From Rhodoferax ferrireducens (lineage in GTDB: Bacteria; Pseudomonadota; Gammaproteobacteria; Burkholderiales; Burkholderiaceae_C), in assembly GCF_003347515.1 (NCBI RefSeq), contig NZ_QEII01000272.1, positions 62,001 to 126,000 of the forward strand: a stretch of DNA of 64,000 nt. Direction: 5' to 3'. Position 1 is the stretch's first letter. Every line of letters begins with the position of its first letter. The translations under genes and the position numbers were made by a program. Under the pieces are notes generated by a model. It did not search any database. It saw only the letters and a list, made by a program, of their open reading frames with translations, and was not told where the DNA came from. Below are positions 7,226 to 15,609 of the stretch, piece by piece.

Positions 7226-8509
7226 TCACGCCTGTTTGGGGCGAGTCAGCCAGGCCAGCGTGAAGGTCAGTGCCAGCGTGGGCAGGGCAGAGCCCCATTG
7301 CGGCGCCCATTTGGCCAGGGCGTGATAAGTGGCGATGCCCGCCAGCCACAGCATCGCGGCGGTCAGGTCAATCTTGCGCTGCGGTGGTGCAAAGCTGGGT
7401 TGGCCGACCCCGAGTTGACCCAGAATGACGCCGTACAAAGGCACGAACACCGAGCTCAGCAAGAGCAAAAACGGCTCCAGACTGTGCATCGGCAGCACCA
7501 GCGCCAAGCCGGTGCACAGCACCGCCAGCCCAAGTCCCCATTGCCGGATGCTCCAGGACGGCTTGATGCTGTGGGCCGACACCGAGCCCGAGTACACGTC
7601 GCCATAAGCGTTGTCAATTTCATCAACCAGGATCAGGCTCAGGGCGATCAGCCCGCCTTGCGCCAGCAACAGCGCGCTGACCAGACTGGCGTCCGGCTGC
7701 GCCACGCTGACCACCAGCACGCCCAGTGCATAGCACCAGATATTGGCTACGGCGTAGCCCAACCAGGTGCCGCTCATGGCGCTGCGCCCCGAGCGACCAT
7801 GGCGGGCGTAGTCTGCGACCAATGGCAACCACGACACTGGCATGGCAATCACCAGGTCCATGGCGGACAGCATGCTCATGCTGCCGTCACCGGGGCGGGT
7901 CCAGAAGGTGTCAAAGCCCTGTGTCTGCAATTGCCCGCCAAACTGCCAGGTCAGCCACATGAGCGAGGCAATCACCAGTGGCAACCCGAAGCGGCTGATG
8001 ATCTTGCGCACCAGCGTGGTCATGGAGCCGGCCAGCAGCAAGGTCAGCACCGCACCCCACAAGAGCGTCGTGAAGACGATGCCGCCGGGACCGTCCAGCA
8101 CGAGTCCGAACGACTGCTTGCCGATGGCGGCGGTGCCGTCTCGCATGATCACCAGCTCGAAGGTGGTCCAGCCAATCAGCTGTGCGATGTTCAGCAGTAC
8201 CGGCAAGCGCGCAAAGTAGCTGCCATAGGTGGTGTGCATCAGGCCGGCGCTGGTCAGGCCGCTGTCGCAACCCAGTTTCGCTGTCCAGGCCAGCAGACCG
8301 GAGCCGATCAGCGAACCCAGCACGATGGCAATCGCGGCGTCGCGACTGCCCACCGCTGGCACCAGGTAGGCGCCGATCTGCATGACCAGCAGACCCACCC
8401 CCAGGCTGAACCAGAGTGAGGCGTGTTGGTGCCAGCTGAATACGCGGTCGATGTCCGCCACCGGCGTCAGCGCCTTGTTGTCGGCGGTGGAGGCGTATGT
8501 GTTTGCCAT
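7226..8509 (-). CDS. cytX: CytX-type NCS1 transporter, probable HMP importer
   Basis: A 427-residue polytopic membrane protein of the NCS1 nucleobase:cation symporter family, with about 12 helices. The N-terminal VFSWHQHASLWFSLGVGLLVMQ-type segment and the first helices match CytX proteins, which in many bacteria lie directly under TPP riboswitches and are predicted to import hydroxymethylpyrimidine. Here it is the first gene after such a riboswitch and leads thiO-thiS-thiG-thiE2. No thiC is in the window, so imported HMP would feed ThiD. The substrate is inferred from family and context. Confidence 0.88.
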   Translation of the reverse strand: MANTYASTADNKALTPVADIDRVFSWHQHASLWFSLGVGLLVMQIGAYLVPAVGSRDAAIAIVLGSLIGSGLLAWTAKLGCDSGLTSAGLMHTTYGSYFARLPVLLNIAQLIGWTTFELVIMRDGTAAIGKQSFGLVLDGPGGIVFTTLLWGAVLTLLLAGSMTTLVRKIISRFGLPLVIASLMWLTWQFGGQLQTQGFDTFWTRPGDGSMSMLSAMDLVIAMPVSWLPLVADYARHGRSGRSAMSGTWLGYAVANIWCYALGVLVVSVAQPDASLVSALLLAQGGLIALSLILVDEIDNAYGDVYSGSVSAHSIKPSWSIRQWGLGLAVLCTGLALVLPMHSLEPFLLLLSSVFVPLYGVILGQLGVGQPSFAPPQRKIDLTAAMLWLAGIATYHALAKWAPQWGSALPTLALTFTLAWLTRPKQA

Positions 8510-8599
8510 CTGTTTGCTCCAAGCAAAAGAATTGGCAGGTAGGCTTTGTCTGGACGGGGAGATGCGCCACCCGAGATTAAAGTGGCGCCCCTGAACCGG

Positions 8600-8693
8600 A
8601 CATGCTTCCCTGCGCGAGGATTACCTCAATCAGGTTCAAAGGGACTTTCTCAGTCGTCCGGCCTCCAGAGAAGCCGGGCAACACCCCTAGCGA
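8600..8693 (-). ncRNA. TPP riboswitch before cytX
   Basis: On the minus strand the THI segments occur in order: AGGGGTG, CGACTGAGA, CCTTTGAACCTGATTGAGGTAA and CGCGCAGGGAAG. P3 here carries an extra hairpin (CCGGCTTCTC / GAGGCCGG type). The aptamer ends about 90 bp before the cytX start, leaving room for an expression platform. Two TPP switches thus control the two thiamine units. Confidence 0.93.
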
Positions 8694-8695
8694 AT

Positions 8696-8711
8696 GTGCT
8701 CAACTGAGCAC
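8696..8711. repeat. Perfect 16-bp palindrome at the head of the cytX riboswitch transcript
   Basis: GTGCTCA and TGAGCAC flank a 2-base centre. It sits between the end of the reductase gene and the riboswitch, next to a -10-like TAGAAT on the minus strand, and could be an operator or the first hairpin of the transcript. No T-run follows. Confidence 0.4.
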
Positions 8712-8725
8712 GGTGTGGATTCTAC

Positions 8726-9826
8726 TCAGTCAAAAACCGGCGACTCCACCCCCAGCACCTTGTGCAGCTTGGGGCTGGTCGTGGTGTACTGCAAAAAGAC
8801 TTTTTTCTCGGGCGCGATGATGGGCATGGCGCCAAAGGCGGCCAGCGCGCATTCATGGAAGCCGCTCAGAATCAGCTTCTTCTTGCCAGGGTAGATATTG
8901 ATATCGCCGACGGCAAAGATACCCGGCACGCTGGTGGAGAACTTCTCGGTGTCGACCTTGAGCTGCTTGCGCTCGATGTCCAGCCCCCACTGGGCGATCG
9001 GGCCGAGTTTGGGGCTCAGGCCAAAAAACACCAGCAGCACGTCCAGCGGCACCACGCGCGTCACCGCATCGGAACCGGTGACCTTGACGCCAGTCAACCG
9101 GCCGTCGTGTTCGTCATAGCCGGTGATCTGGCCGACGATGAACTGCATCTCATAGGCCTCGCACAGTTCGCGCATTTTGGCCACATTCGCTGGTGCCGCC
9201 TTGAAACCGTCGCGGCGGTGAATCAGGATCACGCTTTCCGCCTTATGCGGGCCGTCTTTGACGAAGTCCAACGCCCAGTCCAGGGCCGAATCGCCTCCGC
9301 CGACGATCACCAGGTTCTTGCCGGCAAAGTCATCGGGGTTCTTGACGCTGTAAAACAGCTGCGAACCATCAAAGGTCTCCAGACCTTCGACCTTGAGCGT
9401 ACGCGGCTGGAAGGCCCCGACGCCGGCGGCGATGAAAATGGTTTTGCTCAGGAATTGAGTGCCCTTGGCGGTCTCCACAAAGAAGCGGCCATCGTCCTGC
9501 TTTTCGACCGTGCTGACTTCCTGGCCGTAGTGGAAGGTGGCGCCAAACGGCGCAATCTGCTTGAGCAGGTTGTCGGTCAGCTCTTGGCCGGTACACACCG
9601 GCACGGCCGGGATGTCATAAATCGGTTTGTCGGGATACAACTCGACGCACTGGCCGCCCGGATGGGGGAGTGAATCAATGACGTGGGCCTTGATCTCCAG
9701 CAGGCCTAGCTCGAACACCTGGAACAGGCCGACCGGGCCTGCGCCGATGATCACCGCGTCGGTTTCGATCGGGCCTTCGTGGGCCTGTGCGGTCTTGATC
9801 ACTTCGGGGTTCAATTGAGCTTCCAT
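8726..9826 (-). CDS. Ferredoxin-NADP reductase-like flavoprotein (thioredoxin reductase type)
   Basis: A 366-residue FAD/NAD(P) oxidoreductase of the TrxR-like ferredoxin reductase class. The FAD motif is [11 protein letters not shown] (about 25-36) and the NAD(P) motif [13 protein letters not shown] (about 171-183); the C-terminal [16 protein letters not shown] is the second FAD site. The redox-active CxxC of thioredoxin reductases is absent, as expected for ferredoxin or flavodoxin reductases. It lies 15 bp downstream of fdxA on the same strand, which suggests the pair passes electrons between NADPH and ferredoxin. Context with the cys genes suggests sulfite reduction as one use. Confidence 0.88.
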   Translation of the reverse strand: MEAQLNPEVIKTAQAHEGPIETDAVIIGAGPVGLFQVFELGLLEIKAHVIDSLPHPGGQCVELYPDKPIYDIPAVPVCTGQELTDNLLKQIAPFGATFHYGQEVSTVEKQDDGRFFVETAKGTQFLSKTIFIAAGVGAFQPRTLKVEGLETFDGSQLFYSVKNPDDFAGKNLVIVGGGDSALDWALDFVKDGPHKAESVILIHRRDGFKAAPANVAKMRELCEAYEMQFIVGQITGYDEHDGRLTGVKVTGSDAVTRVVPLDVLLVFFGLSPKLGPIAQWGLDIERKQLKVDTEKFSTSVPGIFAVGDINIYPGKKKLILSGFHECALAAFGAMPIIAPEKKVFLQYTTTSPKLHKVLGVESPVFD

Positions 9827-9841
9827 CACGCGTCAGCCCCG

Positions 9842-10171
9842 TTATTTGATGAGATAGGGCAGCTTGCCGGTCTTGTCTTTCCACTCCTCGGCTTCCGGCA
9901 GGGCGGGCTTGCGCTTGGTGATGCTGGTGAAGCTGGGCAGCTTGGCCAGTTCGGCGTTGAGCTTGGTCATGTGCTGCTGGTCCTTGGGCACATCCTCTTC
10001 GGCGTAGATGGCGTTCACCGGACATTCGGGAATGCACACCGCGCAGTCAATGCACTCGTCGGGATCGATGGTCAGGAAGTTCGGGCCTTCGCGGAAGCAA
10101 TCCACGGGGCAAACGTCGACGCAATCGGTGTACTTGCATTTGATACAGGCTTCGGTGACGGTATGTGTCAT
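9842..10171 (-). CDS. fdxA: 7Fe-8S ferredoxin FdxA
   Basis: A 109-residue bacterial ferredoxin. The N-terminal cysteines ([17 protein letters not shown], residues 9-25) and the second set ([12 protein letters not shown], about 40-51) bind one [3Fe-4S] and one [4Fe-4S] cluster, as in Azotobacter-type FdxA. The [12 protein letters not shown] segment and the long C-terminal tail are typical. It sits between cysN and the reductase gene, all on one strand. A hairpin lies in the gap to cysN. Confidence 0.95.
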   Translation of the reverse strand: MTHTVTEACIKCKYTDCVDVCPVDCFREGPNFLTIDPDECIDCAVCIPECPVNAIYAEEDVPKDQQHMTKLNAELAKLPSFTSITKRKPALPEAEEWKDKTGKLPYLIK

Positions 10172-10193
10172 TTTGTTGTGTTCGACGAATGGG

Positions 10194-10222
10194 TGGAAAC
10201 CCTAGATTTTATTGGGTTTCCA
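10194..10222. repeat. Hairpin between cysN and fdxA
   Basis: TGGAAACCC and GGGTTTCCA form a perfect 9-bp stem around an 11-base AT-rich loop, 22 bp before the fdxA start. There is no T-run on either strand, so it is not a classical terminator. An mRNA-processing or leader role is possible. Confidence 0.4.
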
Positions 10223-10275
10223 TATCCCTTTGATTTAACTTGGCCCTGAAGGCCGGAGGGATTGCTTGAGGTGGG

Positions 10276-11673
10276 TCAATTAATCAGCACAGCACCCGCT
10301 GTTTTGTGCGAAGCCGTGTCCACCAAAATCAGTGAGCCCAGCACGCGCGAGCGGCTGTAGGGCAGGGTGGCAATGGTTTCCTGTAGCGTCAACTCGACGT
10401 GGCCGATGGCATTGGCCTCCAGTTGGTTGGCGTCGTGCTCGGCTAGCGTATTGATGTCCAGTTGATGAACAATGCGCTTGATTTTGGCCTTGATCCAGCG
10501 GTGCCCGTGCAGTGCCCAATACACGCGGCCGGCCACCAGGGGTTCGTCGTCCATCCAGGCGACCGTGGCTTTCAGGTCGCGGCTGATGTTGAAGTTGCCC
10601 GGGGCGATAGCAGGCACGTCGAAATCGTCTTCGGCGATGGCTTCTGCTTTGGGCGCAACCGCCAGCAACCAGTCGCCACGGGAAACGTCGACCTCACGGT
10701 CCAGCACAATGCCGGCGCTGCGTCCAGCCTGCACCGCGCCGGGTTTGCGCGTGTGACCCAGCACTTGCGCGACCGTGGCCGTTTGGCCGCTGGGCAAGAT
10801 CGAGATTTGCTGTCCGATCTGCACCCCGCCCGTGGCCACGCGGCCCCAGAAAATGCGCCGTCCCTGGGACGTATCGCTCGATGAGGAAAATTTCTCCACC
10901 CATTGCACCGGAAAGGCAAAAGGCGTGGTGACTTCGGCCGGCGTGGCTGGCAGCAGTTCCAGAATTTCCAGCAGGCTCGGGCCCTCATAGCCGCACCAGC
11001 CCTCAGCCGACTCGACCACGTTGTGACCTTTCAGCGCCGAGATCGGCACGATGGCCGTCACCTCGATGCCGGCTGCCTGGGCAAAGGCCGTCAACGCATG
11101 GCTGATGTTGGCAAACGCCAGCGCCGCCTGACCCAGGGTCCCCGGTTTGTTGGCGTCTTCCAGCGCATCGAGCTTGTTCACGGCAAACACAATGCTGGGC
11201 ACGCGCAGCAGGTTCACCAGCAACGAATGGCGGCGGGTTTGCGACAGCAGCTCCAATGCATCGGTTTGCCACTGGAGTTTGGTGGCGTCCACCAGCACCA
11301 CGGCCGCGTCGGCGCTGGAGGCGGCCGTGACCATGTTGCGGGTGTACTGCTCGTGGCCGGGCGCATCGCCAATGATGAATTTGCGCTCAGCGGTGTTGAA
11401 GTAGCGGTAGGCCACGTCGATGGTGATGCCCTGCTCGCGCTCGGCCGAAAGGCCGTCGGTGAACAGCGCCAGATCGGCCTCGCCACTTTTGGAAACATTC
11501 GCCAACTGGTCCAGCAGGACCGAGCGGCTGTCGATCAGCAGGCGGCCAATCAAGGTGCTCTTGCCATCATCCACGGAACCGCAGGTGATGAATTTCAGTG
11601 CCGATTGAGTGTCATTCAAGCCTCTAGCCCCCGTAGATGTTGCGGGAGTAGCTATTGTTGTTGTAGCATTCAT
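10276..11673 (-). CDS. cysN: Sulfate adenylyltransferase subunit 1 (GTPase) CysN
   Basis: GTPase subunit of ATP sulfurylase; with CysD it makes APS from sulfate. The G1 motif is GSVDDGKST (32-40), the G3 motif DAPGHEQYTRNM (about 103-114) and the G4 motif NKLD (166-169). It is 465 residues long and ends after the EF-Tu-like beta domains, with no APS-kinase (CysC) fusion. The first 18 residues are encoded largely by a dispersed palindromic repeat (IATPATSTGARG, residues 7-18), with rare codons such as ATA and AGA. The start overlaps the cysD stop by TGATG. Confidence 0.95.
   Translation of the reverse strand: MNATTTIATPATSTGARGLNDTQSALKFITCGSVDDGKSTLIGRLLIDSRSVLLDQLANVSKSGEADLALFTDGLSAEREQGITIDVAYRYFNTAERKFIIGDAPGHEQYTRNMVTAASSADAAVVLVDATKLQWQTDALELLSQTRRHSLLVNLLRVPSIVFAVNKLDALEDANKPGTLGQAALAFANISHALTAFAQAAGIEVTAIVPISALKGHNVVESAEGWCGYEGPSLLEILELLPATPAEVTTPFAFPVQWVEKFSSSSDTSQGRRIFWGRVATGGVQIGQQISILPSGQTATVAQVLGHTRKPGAVQAGRSAGIVLDREVDVSRGDWLLAVAPKAEAIAEDDFDVPAIAPGNFNISRDLKATVAWMDDEPLVAGRVYWALHGHRWIKAKIKRIVHQLDINTLAEHDANQLEANAIGHVELTLQETIATLPYSRSRVLGSLILVDTASHKTAGAVLIN
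11612..11671. repeat. Dispersed AATAGCT...GGGCTAG element, copy inside cysN
   Basis: The minus strand reads AATAGCTACTCCCGCAACAT and then CTACGGGGGCTAGAGGCTTG. It encodes residues about 5-20 of CysN in frame. It is a close match to the intergenic copy at 34852-34915 and to the copy in the DUF934 gene. Confidence 0.75.
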
Positions 11674-12644
11674 CAGAAGTACCCATCTTTCTTGCGCTTC
11701 TCCATCGAAGCCTCGGAGGTTTTGTCGTCCATGCGGGTGGCGCCGCGTTCGCTCACGTCGGCGGCCAGTGTTTCGATCACGATGTCGGCGGCGGTGGCCG
11801 CCGTGCTTTCCACCGGGCAGGTGCAGGTGATGTCGCCCACGGTGCGAAAACGCACGTCGCGCGATTCCATGGTTTCGCCCGCCTTCAAAGGGGTCAGTTC
11901 GGTTACCGGCACCAGCAGGCCCTTGCGTTCGACCACGTCACGTTTGTGTGTGTAGTAGAGCGAAGGCAGGGCGATCTTTTCGCGGTCGATGTATTGCCAC
12001 ACGTCCAGTTCGGTCCAGTTGGAGATCGGGAACACGCGGAAGTGCTCGCCCGGCTGGATGCGGGTGTTGAACAGGGTCCACAGCTCGGGCCGCTGCGCCT
12101 TGGGCTGCCATTGGCCGAAACTGTCGCGGTGCGAGAAGATGCGCTCCTTGGCGCGAGCCTTTTCCTCGTCGCGGCGGGCGCCGCCGATCAGCGCGTCAAA
12201 ACGGAACTCCTCAATGGCCTCCAGCAGGGTGACCGACTGGTGCACGTTGCGGGACTCGCCTGGATGCGCCAGGCGCACGGTGCCGCGCGCCATGGAGTCT
12301 TCCACGCTGCGCACAATCAGATCGGCGCCCAGCTCCTTGGCGCGGGAGTCACGAAAATCGGTGACTTCCTTGAAGTTGTGGCCGGTGTCGATCATCAGCA
12401 ACGGGTAAGGGATGCGGTCGGCCCCAAAGGCCTTCTCGGCGCACTTCAGCATGACCAGCGAATCCTTGCCGCCTGAAAACAGCAAAGTGGGGCGCTCGAA
12501 CGCGGCGGCGACCTCGCGCAGGATGAAGATGGTTTCTTCTTCCAGGGCATCCAGATGGGCGTTGCTCAGGTGGTCGTGGTGTTCGGAACGGAGTAGTGAA
12601 TGGTGCATGGGGTCAAGTAGTTCGGGAGGGGTGCGATCGTTCAT
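11673..12644 (-). CDS. cysD: Sulfate adenylyltransferase subunit 2 CysD
   Basis: Catalytic subunit of ATP sulfurylase, an N-type ATP pyrophosphatase. The PP-loop is LLFSGGKDSLVMLK (SGGKDS at 57-62), and the following DTGHNFKE segment is conserved. The C-terminal GYF end and RFRTVGD.TC segment are typical. I take the ATG that overlaps the cysH stop (ATGA), giving 323 residues. A later ATG (MHHSLL) would give a length nearer the E. coli protein. Gene order DUF934-cysH-cysD-cysN with overlaps indicates one operon. Confidence 0.95.
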   Translation of the reverse strand: MNDRTPPELLDPMHHSLLRSEHHDHLSNAHLDALEEETIFILREVAAAFERPTLLFSGGKDSLVMLKCAEKAFGADRIPYPLLMIDTGHNFKEVTDFRDSRAKELGADLIVRSVEDSMARGTVRLAHPGESRNVHQSVTLLEAIEEFRFDALIGGARRDEEKARAKERIFSHRDSFGQWQPKAQRPELWTLFNTRIQPGEHFRVFPISNWTELDVWQYIDREKIALPSLYYTHKRDVVERKGLLVPVTELTPLKAGETMESRDVRFRTVGDITCTCPVESTAATAADIVIETLAADVSERGATRMDDKTSEASMEKRKKDGYF

Positions 12645-13402
12645 GCTGGCGCTTTCTCTAGGGAGCTGGATTGGTTGACATGCAGGCCGCATTCCTTGGC
12701 CGCTTCGTCTTCCCACCACCAGCGGCCGGCGCGGAAATCTTCGCCCAGACTGATGGCGCGGGTGCAGGGCGCGCAGCCGATGCTGGGGTAAAACTGATCG
12801 TGCAGCGGGTTGTAGTCGATCTTGTTCAGGGCAATGAAGTGCCAGACGTCACCCCAGGTCCAATTGGCCAGGGGGTTGAGCTTGACGCGTGTTGCGTCGC
12901 TGGTGTCGATCAGTGGCACGTCGGCGCGGGCGCCGGATTGCTCGCGGCGCAGGCCGGTGATCCAGGCGTCCTTGCCGGCCAATGCACGCCCTAGCGGCTC
13001 CATTTTGCGAATATGGCAGCAGCCTTTGCGCAGCTCGATGCTCTTGTACATCGCGTCCTTGCCTTCGCGCGTCACAAACTGCACGACTGATTCATTGACC
13101 GGGGTGAAGACCTCCACCGGCGCGCGCGACGTGGCCTTCAAGCGGTCCAGCAGTGCCAGCGTTTCGGCGTGCAGCATGCCGGTTTCCAGCACGAAGATGC
13201 CGATGTCGAGCTGCAGGGCGTTGATCAGGTGGCTGACCACCACGTCTTCCGCGCCCAGACTGGAGGCCTGGGTGATGCGGAGGGCGCCGCCTGCGGCCAG
13301 TGGCGCATAGTCTTTGGCTGCCTGTTGCAGCAGGGCCGTGGTTTCCGCCAGCTTGGCGTCAAAGTCCTTGGAGGCGCGGGCGTTGAGTTCAATGGCGCTC
13401 AT
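12641..13402 (-). CDS. cysH: Assimilatory APS reductase, CysH family
   Basis: Reduces activated sulfate to sulfite. The 253-residue protein has the cysteine pairs CC (128-129) and CxxC (210, 213) that bind the [4Fe-4S] cluster of APS-type reductases, and the catalytic cysteine in the C-terminal KECGLH (about 238). Enteric PAPS reductases lack the cluster cysteines, so APS is the likely substrate. This fits the absence of an APS-kinase domain in CysN. Its start overlaps the DUF934 stop and its stop overlaps cysD, both as ATGA. Confidence 0.94.
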   Translation of the reverse strand: MSAIELNARASKDFDAKLAETTALLQQAAKDYAPLAAGGALRITQASSLGAEDVVVSHLINALQLDIGIFVLETGMLHAETLALLDRLKATSRAPVEVFTPVNESVVQFVTREGKDAMYKSIELRKGCCHIRKMEPLGRALAGKDAWITGLRREQSGARADVPLIDTSDATRVKLNPLANWTWGDVWHFIALNKIDYNPLHDQFYPSIGCAPCTRAISLGEDFRAGRWWWEDEAAKECGLHVNQSSSLEKAPA

Positions 13403-13812
13403 GCGGCGACTCCTTCGGTGGCAGCGGTCGAGGCACGACCGGCGATGAAATGCGGCTTCACGGTCACCGTGTCGCCCTGGTAGAACGCCGGATAGCGGTC
13501 AAACTGGCGTTGTGCAAAATCCAGGTTCTGGTCTTCACGCAACACGGCGGCGTCAAAGCCGCTGCGTTGCATCTGCACCAGCTGGTCAATCAACACGTCG
13601 CCGGTGGCGCGAATTTCACCTTTGAAACCGAGACGGCGGCGCAGCAGAAAGGCCTGGCTGAAGGCGCGGCCATCGGTGAATTTCGGAAAATTCAGGTCAA
13701 TGCGCTCAATGCCTTCAAGACTCAGCGTGCGGGGATCGACATCATTCGCAATTTCAATGACATTTTGGCCTGTAGCCCCGGTGGAATGGGCGTAAGCAGC
13801 TATTAATTTCAT
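13399..13812 (-). CDS. DUF934 family protein of the sulfite reductase operon
   Basis: A 137-residue protein of the DUF934 family, almost always encoded next to CysI/CysH in Proteobacteria and thought to assist sulfite reduction. Family segments include RIDLNFPKFTDGRAFS, LLRRRLGF.GEIRATGDVLIDQ and QMQRSGFDAAVLRED. I chose the second of two close ATGs because AAAGGA lies six bases before it. Residues 4-15 (IAAYAHSTGATG) are encoded by the dispersed palindromic repeat and match the repeat-encoded start of CysN. It has no redox motif of its own. Confidence 0.88.
   Translation of the reverse strand: MKLIAAYAHSTGATGQNVIEIANDVDPRTLSLEGIERIDLNFPKFTDGRAFSQAFLLRRRLGFKGEIRATGDVLIDQLVQMQRSGFDAAVLREDQNLDFAQRQFDRYPAFYQGDTVTVKPHFIAGRASTAATEGVAA
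13757..13812. repeat. Dispersed AATAGCT...GGGCTAG element, copy at the start of the DUF934 gene
   Basis: The minus strand reads TTAATAGCTGCTTACGCCCA followed by TTCCACCGGGGCTACAGGCC. It begins directly at the start codon region and encodes residues about 3-17, in the same frame and orientation as the cysN copy. Confidence 0.75.
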
Positions 13813-13827
13813 AGTCATTCCTTTCTT

Positions 13828-15603
13828 TCAGACCAGCTCGGCCTCAGCCGTGTGGCGCACGCTGTTGGCCGCCTGCTTGAACGTGTCCATGCCGATACGG
13901 CGAACGGTGTCAATAAACGTCTCGCCGTTCAGGCGTTCACGGCGGTAGGTATCCAGCAGCGCCTCGATCACGTCCGGCACTTCCAATGCGCCAAATGAGG
14001 GACCGACCACCTTGCCGGCCACGGGGGGGCCGCTCAGCGTGGAGCCGTCCGAGCCGCCCAGCGAAATCTGGTACCACTCGCGTCCGTCCTTGTCGACGCC
14101 CAAAATGCCAATGTGGCCGCTGTGGTGGTGACCGCAGGAGTTGATGCAACCGCTGATGTGCAAATCGATTTCACCAATGTCGAACAACTCGTCCATGTCC
14201 TGGTAGCGCTCGGTGATGGCCTCGGCGATCGGGATGGAGCGAGCATTGGCCAGCGCACAAAAGTCGCCACCGGGGCAGGCAATCATGTCGGTCAGCAGAC
14301 GGATGTTGGACTTGGCAAATCCAGCCTTGCGGGCCGCGCGCCACAGTGCGGGCAACTGGTCCGCACGCACCCAGGGCAGCAAGAGATTCTGGTCATGCGT
14401 TACGCGCACCTCGCCGGCTGAAAACTGGTCAGCCAGTTCAGCGGCCGTGTCCAGTTGCTCGGCAGTGGCGTCGCCCGGGGCGTGGCCCAGGCGCTTGAAG
14501 GACAGGGTGACAGCGCGCAGGGCAGGGTTTTTGTGCGGCGCGACGTTTTGCTTCAACCAGCGGGCATAGATGATCTCGTCCTCGGCAGACAGGCTGGGTG
14601 CTACGTTTTTAGTAGCCTCTTGCGCAGGTGCAACAAGGGCTGGAGGCACAAATGAGGCTGAAACCCGGTCCAGCTCAGCCTGGGTGATGGTGTGCGGTGC
14701 GCCGTCCACGCTGACGATTTGCTGGTACTCGGTCTCGACTTCATCGACAAAGCGCTGGCCCTCGGCCTTGACCAGAATCTTGATGCGGGCTTTGTACTTG
14801 TTGTCGCGCCGACCCCAGCGGTTGTAGACGCGTACCACGGCCTCGATGTAGTTCAGGACCTCTTGCCACGGCAAGAAGTCGCGGATGGTGCTGGCAATCA
14901 CCGGGGTGCGGCCCATGCCGCCGCCAACCAGCACCTTGAAGCCAATCTCGCCGGCTTCGTTGCGCAGCACATGCAGGCCCACATCGTGCCAGCTGGTGGC
15001 AGCACGATCTTCCAGTGCGCCGGAGATGGCGATCTTGAACTTACGCGGCAAAAACGCAAACTCGGGGTGCAAGGTGCTCCACTGGCGCACGATTTCGCAA
15101 AACGGGCGCGGATCGACCAACTCGTCCACGGCAATGCCGGCGCGCTCATCGCTGGTGATGTTGCGGATGCAGTTGCCGCTGGTCTGGATGCCGTGCATGT
15201 TGACCGAGGCCAGCAAGTCCATCACATCGGCGCTCTTGGCCAGAGGAATCCAGTTGAACTGGACGTTCTGGCGTGTGGTGAAGTGGCCATAGCCGGTGGG
15301 CATGTTCTCCGTGCCGAACGCGGCCTGGGTACTTGTGGCTGTCCGGTAAACCTCAGCGCTGGGCTGGTCGTACTCGCGGGCAATTTGGGCCAACACGCGC
15401 AACTGGCGGCTTGCCAACTCACCATACGGCACGGCCACGCGCAGCATGGGGGCGTAACGTTGCACGTACCAACCATTTTGCAGGCGCAGCGGCAGGAATT
15501 CGTCGTTGCTGAGCGTGCCCTCAAGAAAACGCCCCAGCTGATCGCGGTATTGCGCAGCCCGGGTACGTACAAACTGGCGGTCGAAGTCGGTGTATTGGTA
15601 CAT
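13828..15603 (-). CDS. cysI: Sirohaem [4Fe-4S] sulfite reductase CysI (nitrite/sulfite reductase family)
   Basis: Reduces sulfite to sulfide with six electrons. The 591-residue protein has two nitrite/sulfite reductase ferredoxin-like halves. The cluster and sirohaem ligands lie in the second half: CPGGDFC (about 441-447) and CINSC within GCINSCGHHHSG (about 483-490). No CysJ flavoprotein is nearby, so ferredoxin or another donor is likely. Residues about 320-335 (PPALVAPAQEATKNVA) in the linker between the halves are encoded by the dispersed palindromic repeat. The gene leads DUF934-cysH-cysD-cysN. Confidence 0.94.
   Translation of the reverse strand: MYQYTDFDRQFVRTRAAQYRDQLGRFLEGTLSNDEFLPLRLQNGWYVQRYAPMLRVAVPYGELASRQLRVLAQIAREYDQPSAEVYRTATSTQAAFGTENMPTGYGHFTTRQNVQFNWIPLAKSADVMDLLASVNMHGIQTSGNCIRNITSDERAGIAVDELVDPRPFCEIVRQWSTLHPEFAFLPRKFKIAISGALEDRAATSWHDVGLHVLRNEAGEIGFKVLVGGGMGRTPVIASTIRDFLPWQEVLNYIEAVVRVYNRWGRRDNKYKARIKILVKAEGQRFVDEVETEYQQIVSVDGAPHTITQAELDRVSASFVPPALVAPAQEATKNVAPSLSAEDEIIYARWLKQNVAPHKNPALRAVTLSFKRLGHAPGDATAEQLDTAAELADQFSAGEVRVTHDQNLLLPWVRADQLPALWRAARKAGFAKSNIRLLTDMIACPGGDFCALANARSIPIAEAITERYQDMDELFDIGEIDLHISGCINSCGHHHSGHIGILGVDKDGREWYQISLGGSDGSTLSGPPVAGKVVGPSFGALEVPDVIEALLDTYRRERLNGETFIDTVRRIGMDTFKQAANSVRHTAEAELV
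14594..14650. repeat. Dispersed AATAGCT...GGGCTAG element, copy inside cysI
   Basis: The plus strand reads AGTAGCCTCTTGCGCAGGTG then CAACAAGGGCTGGAGGC, with a flanking GCTACGTTTTT as in the hrpA copy. The gene reads it on the other strand, in frame, in the linker between the two domain repeats of CysI. Confidence 0.7.
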
Positions 15604-15609
15604 AGTTGA

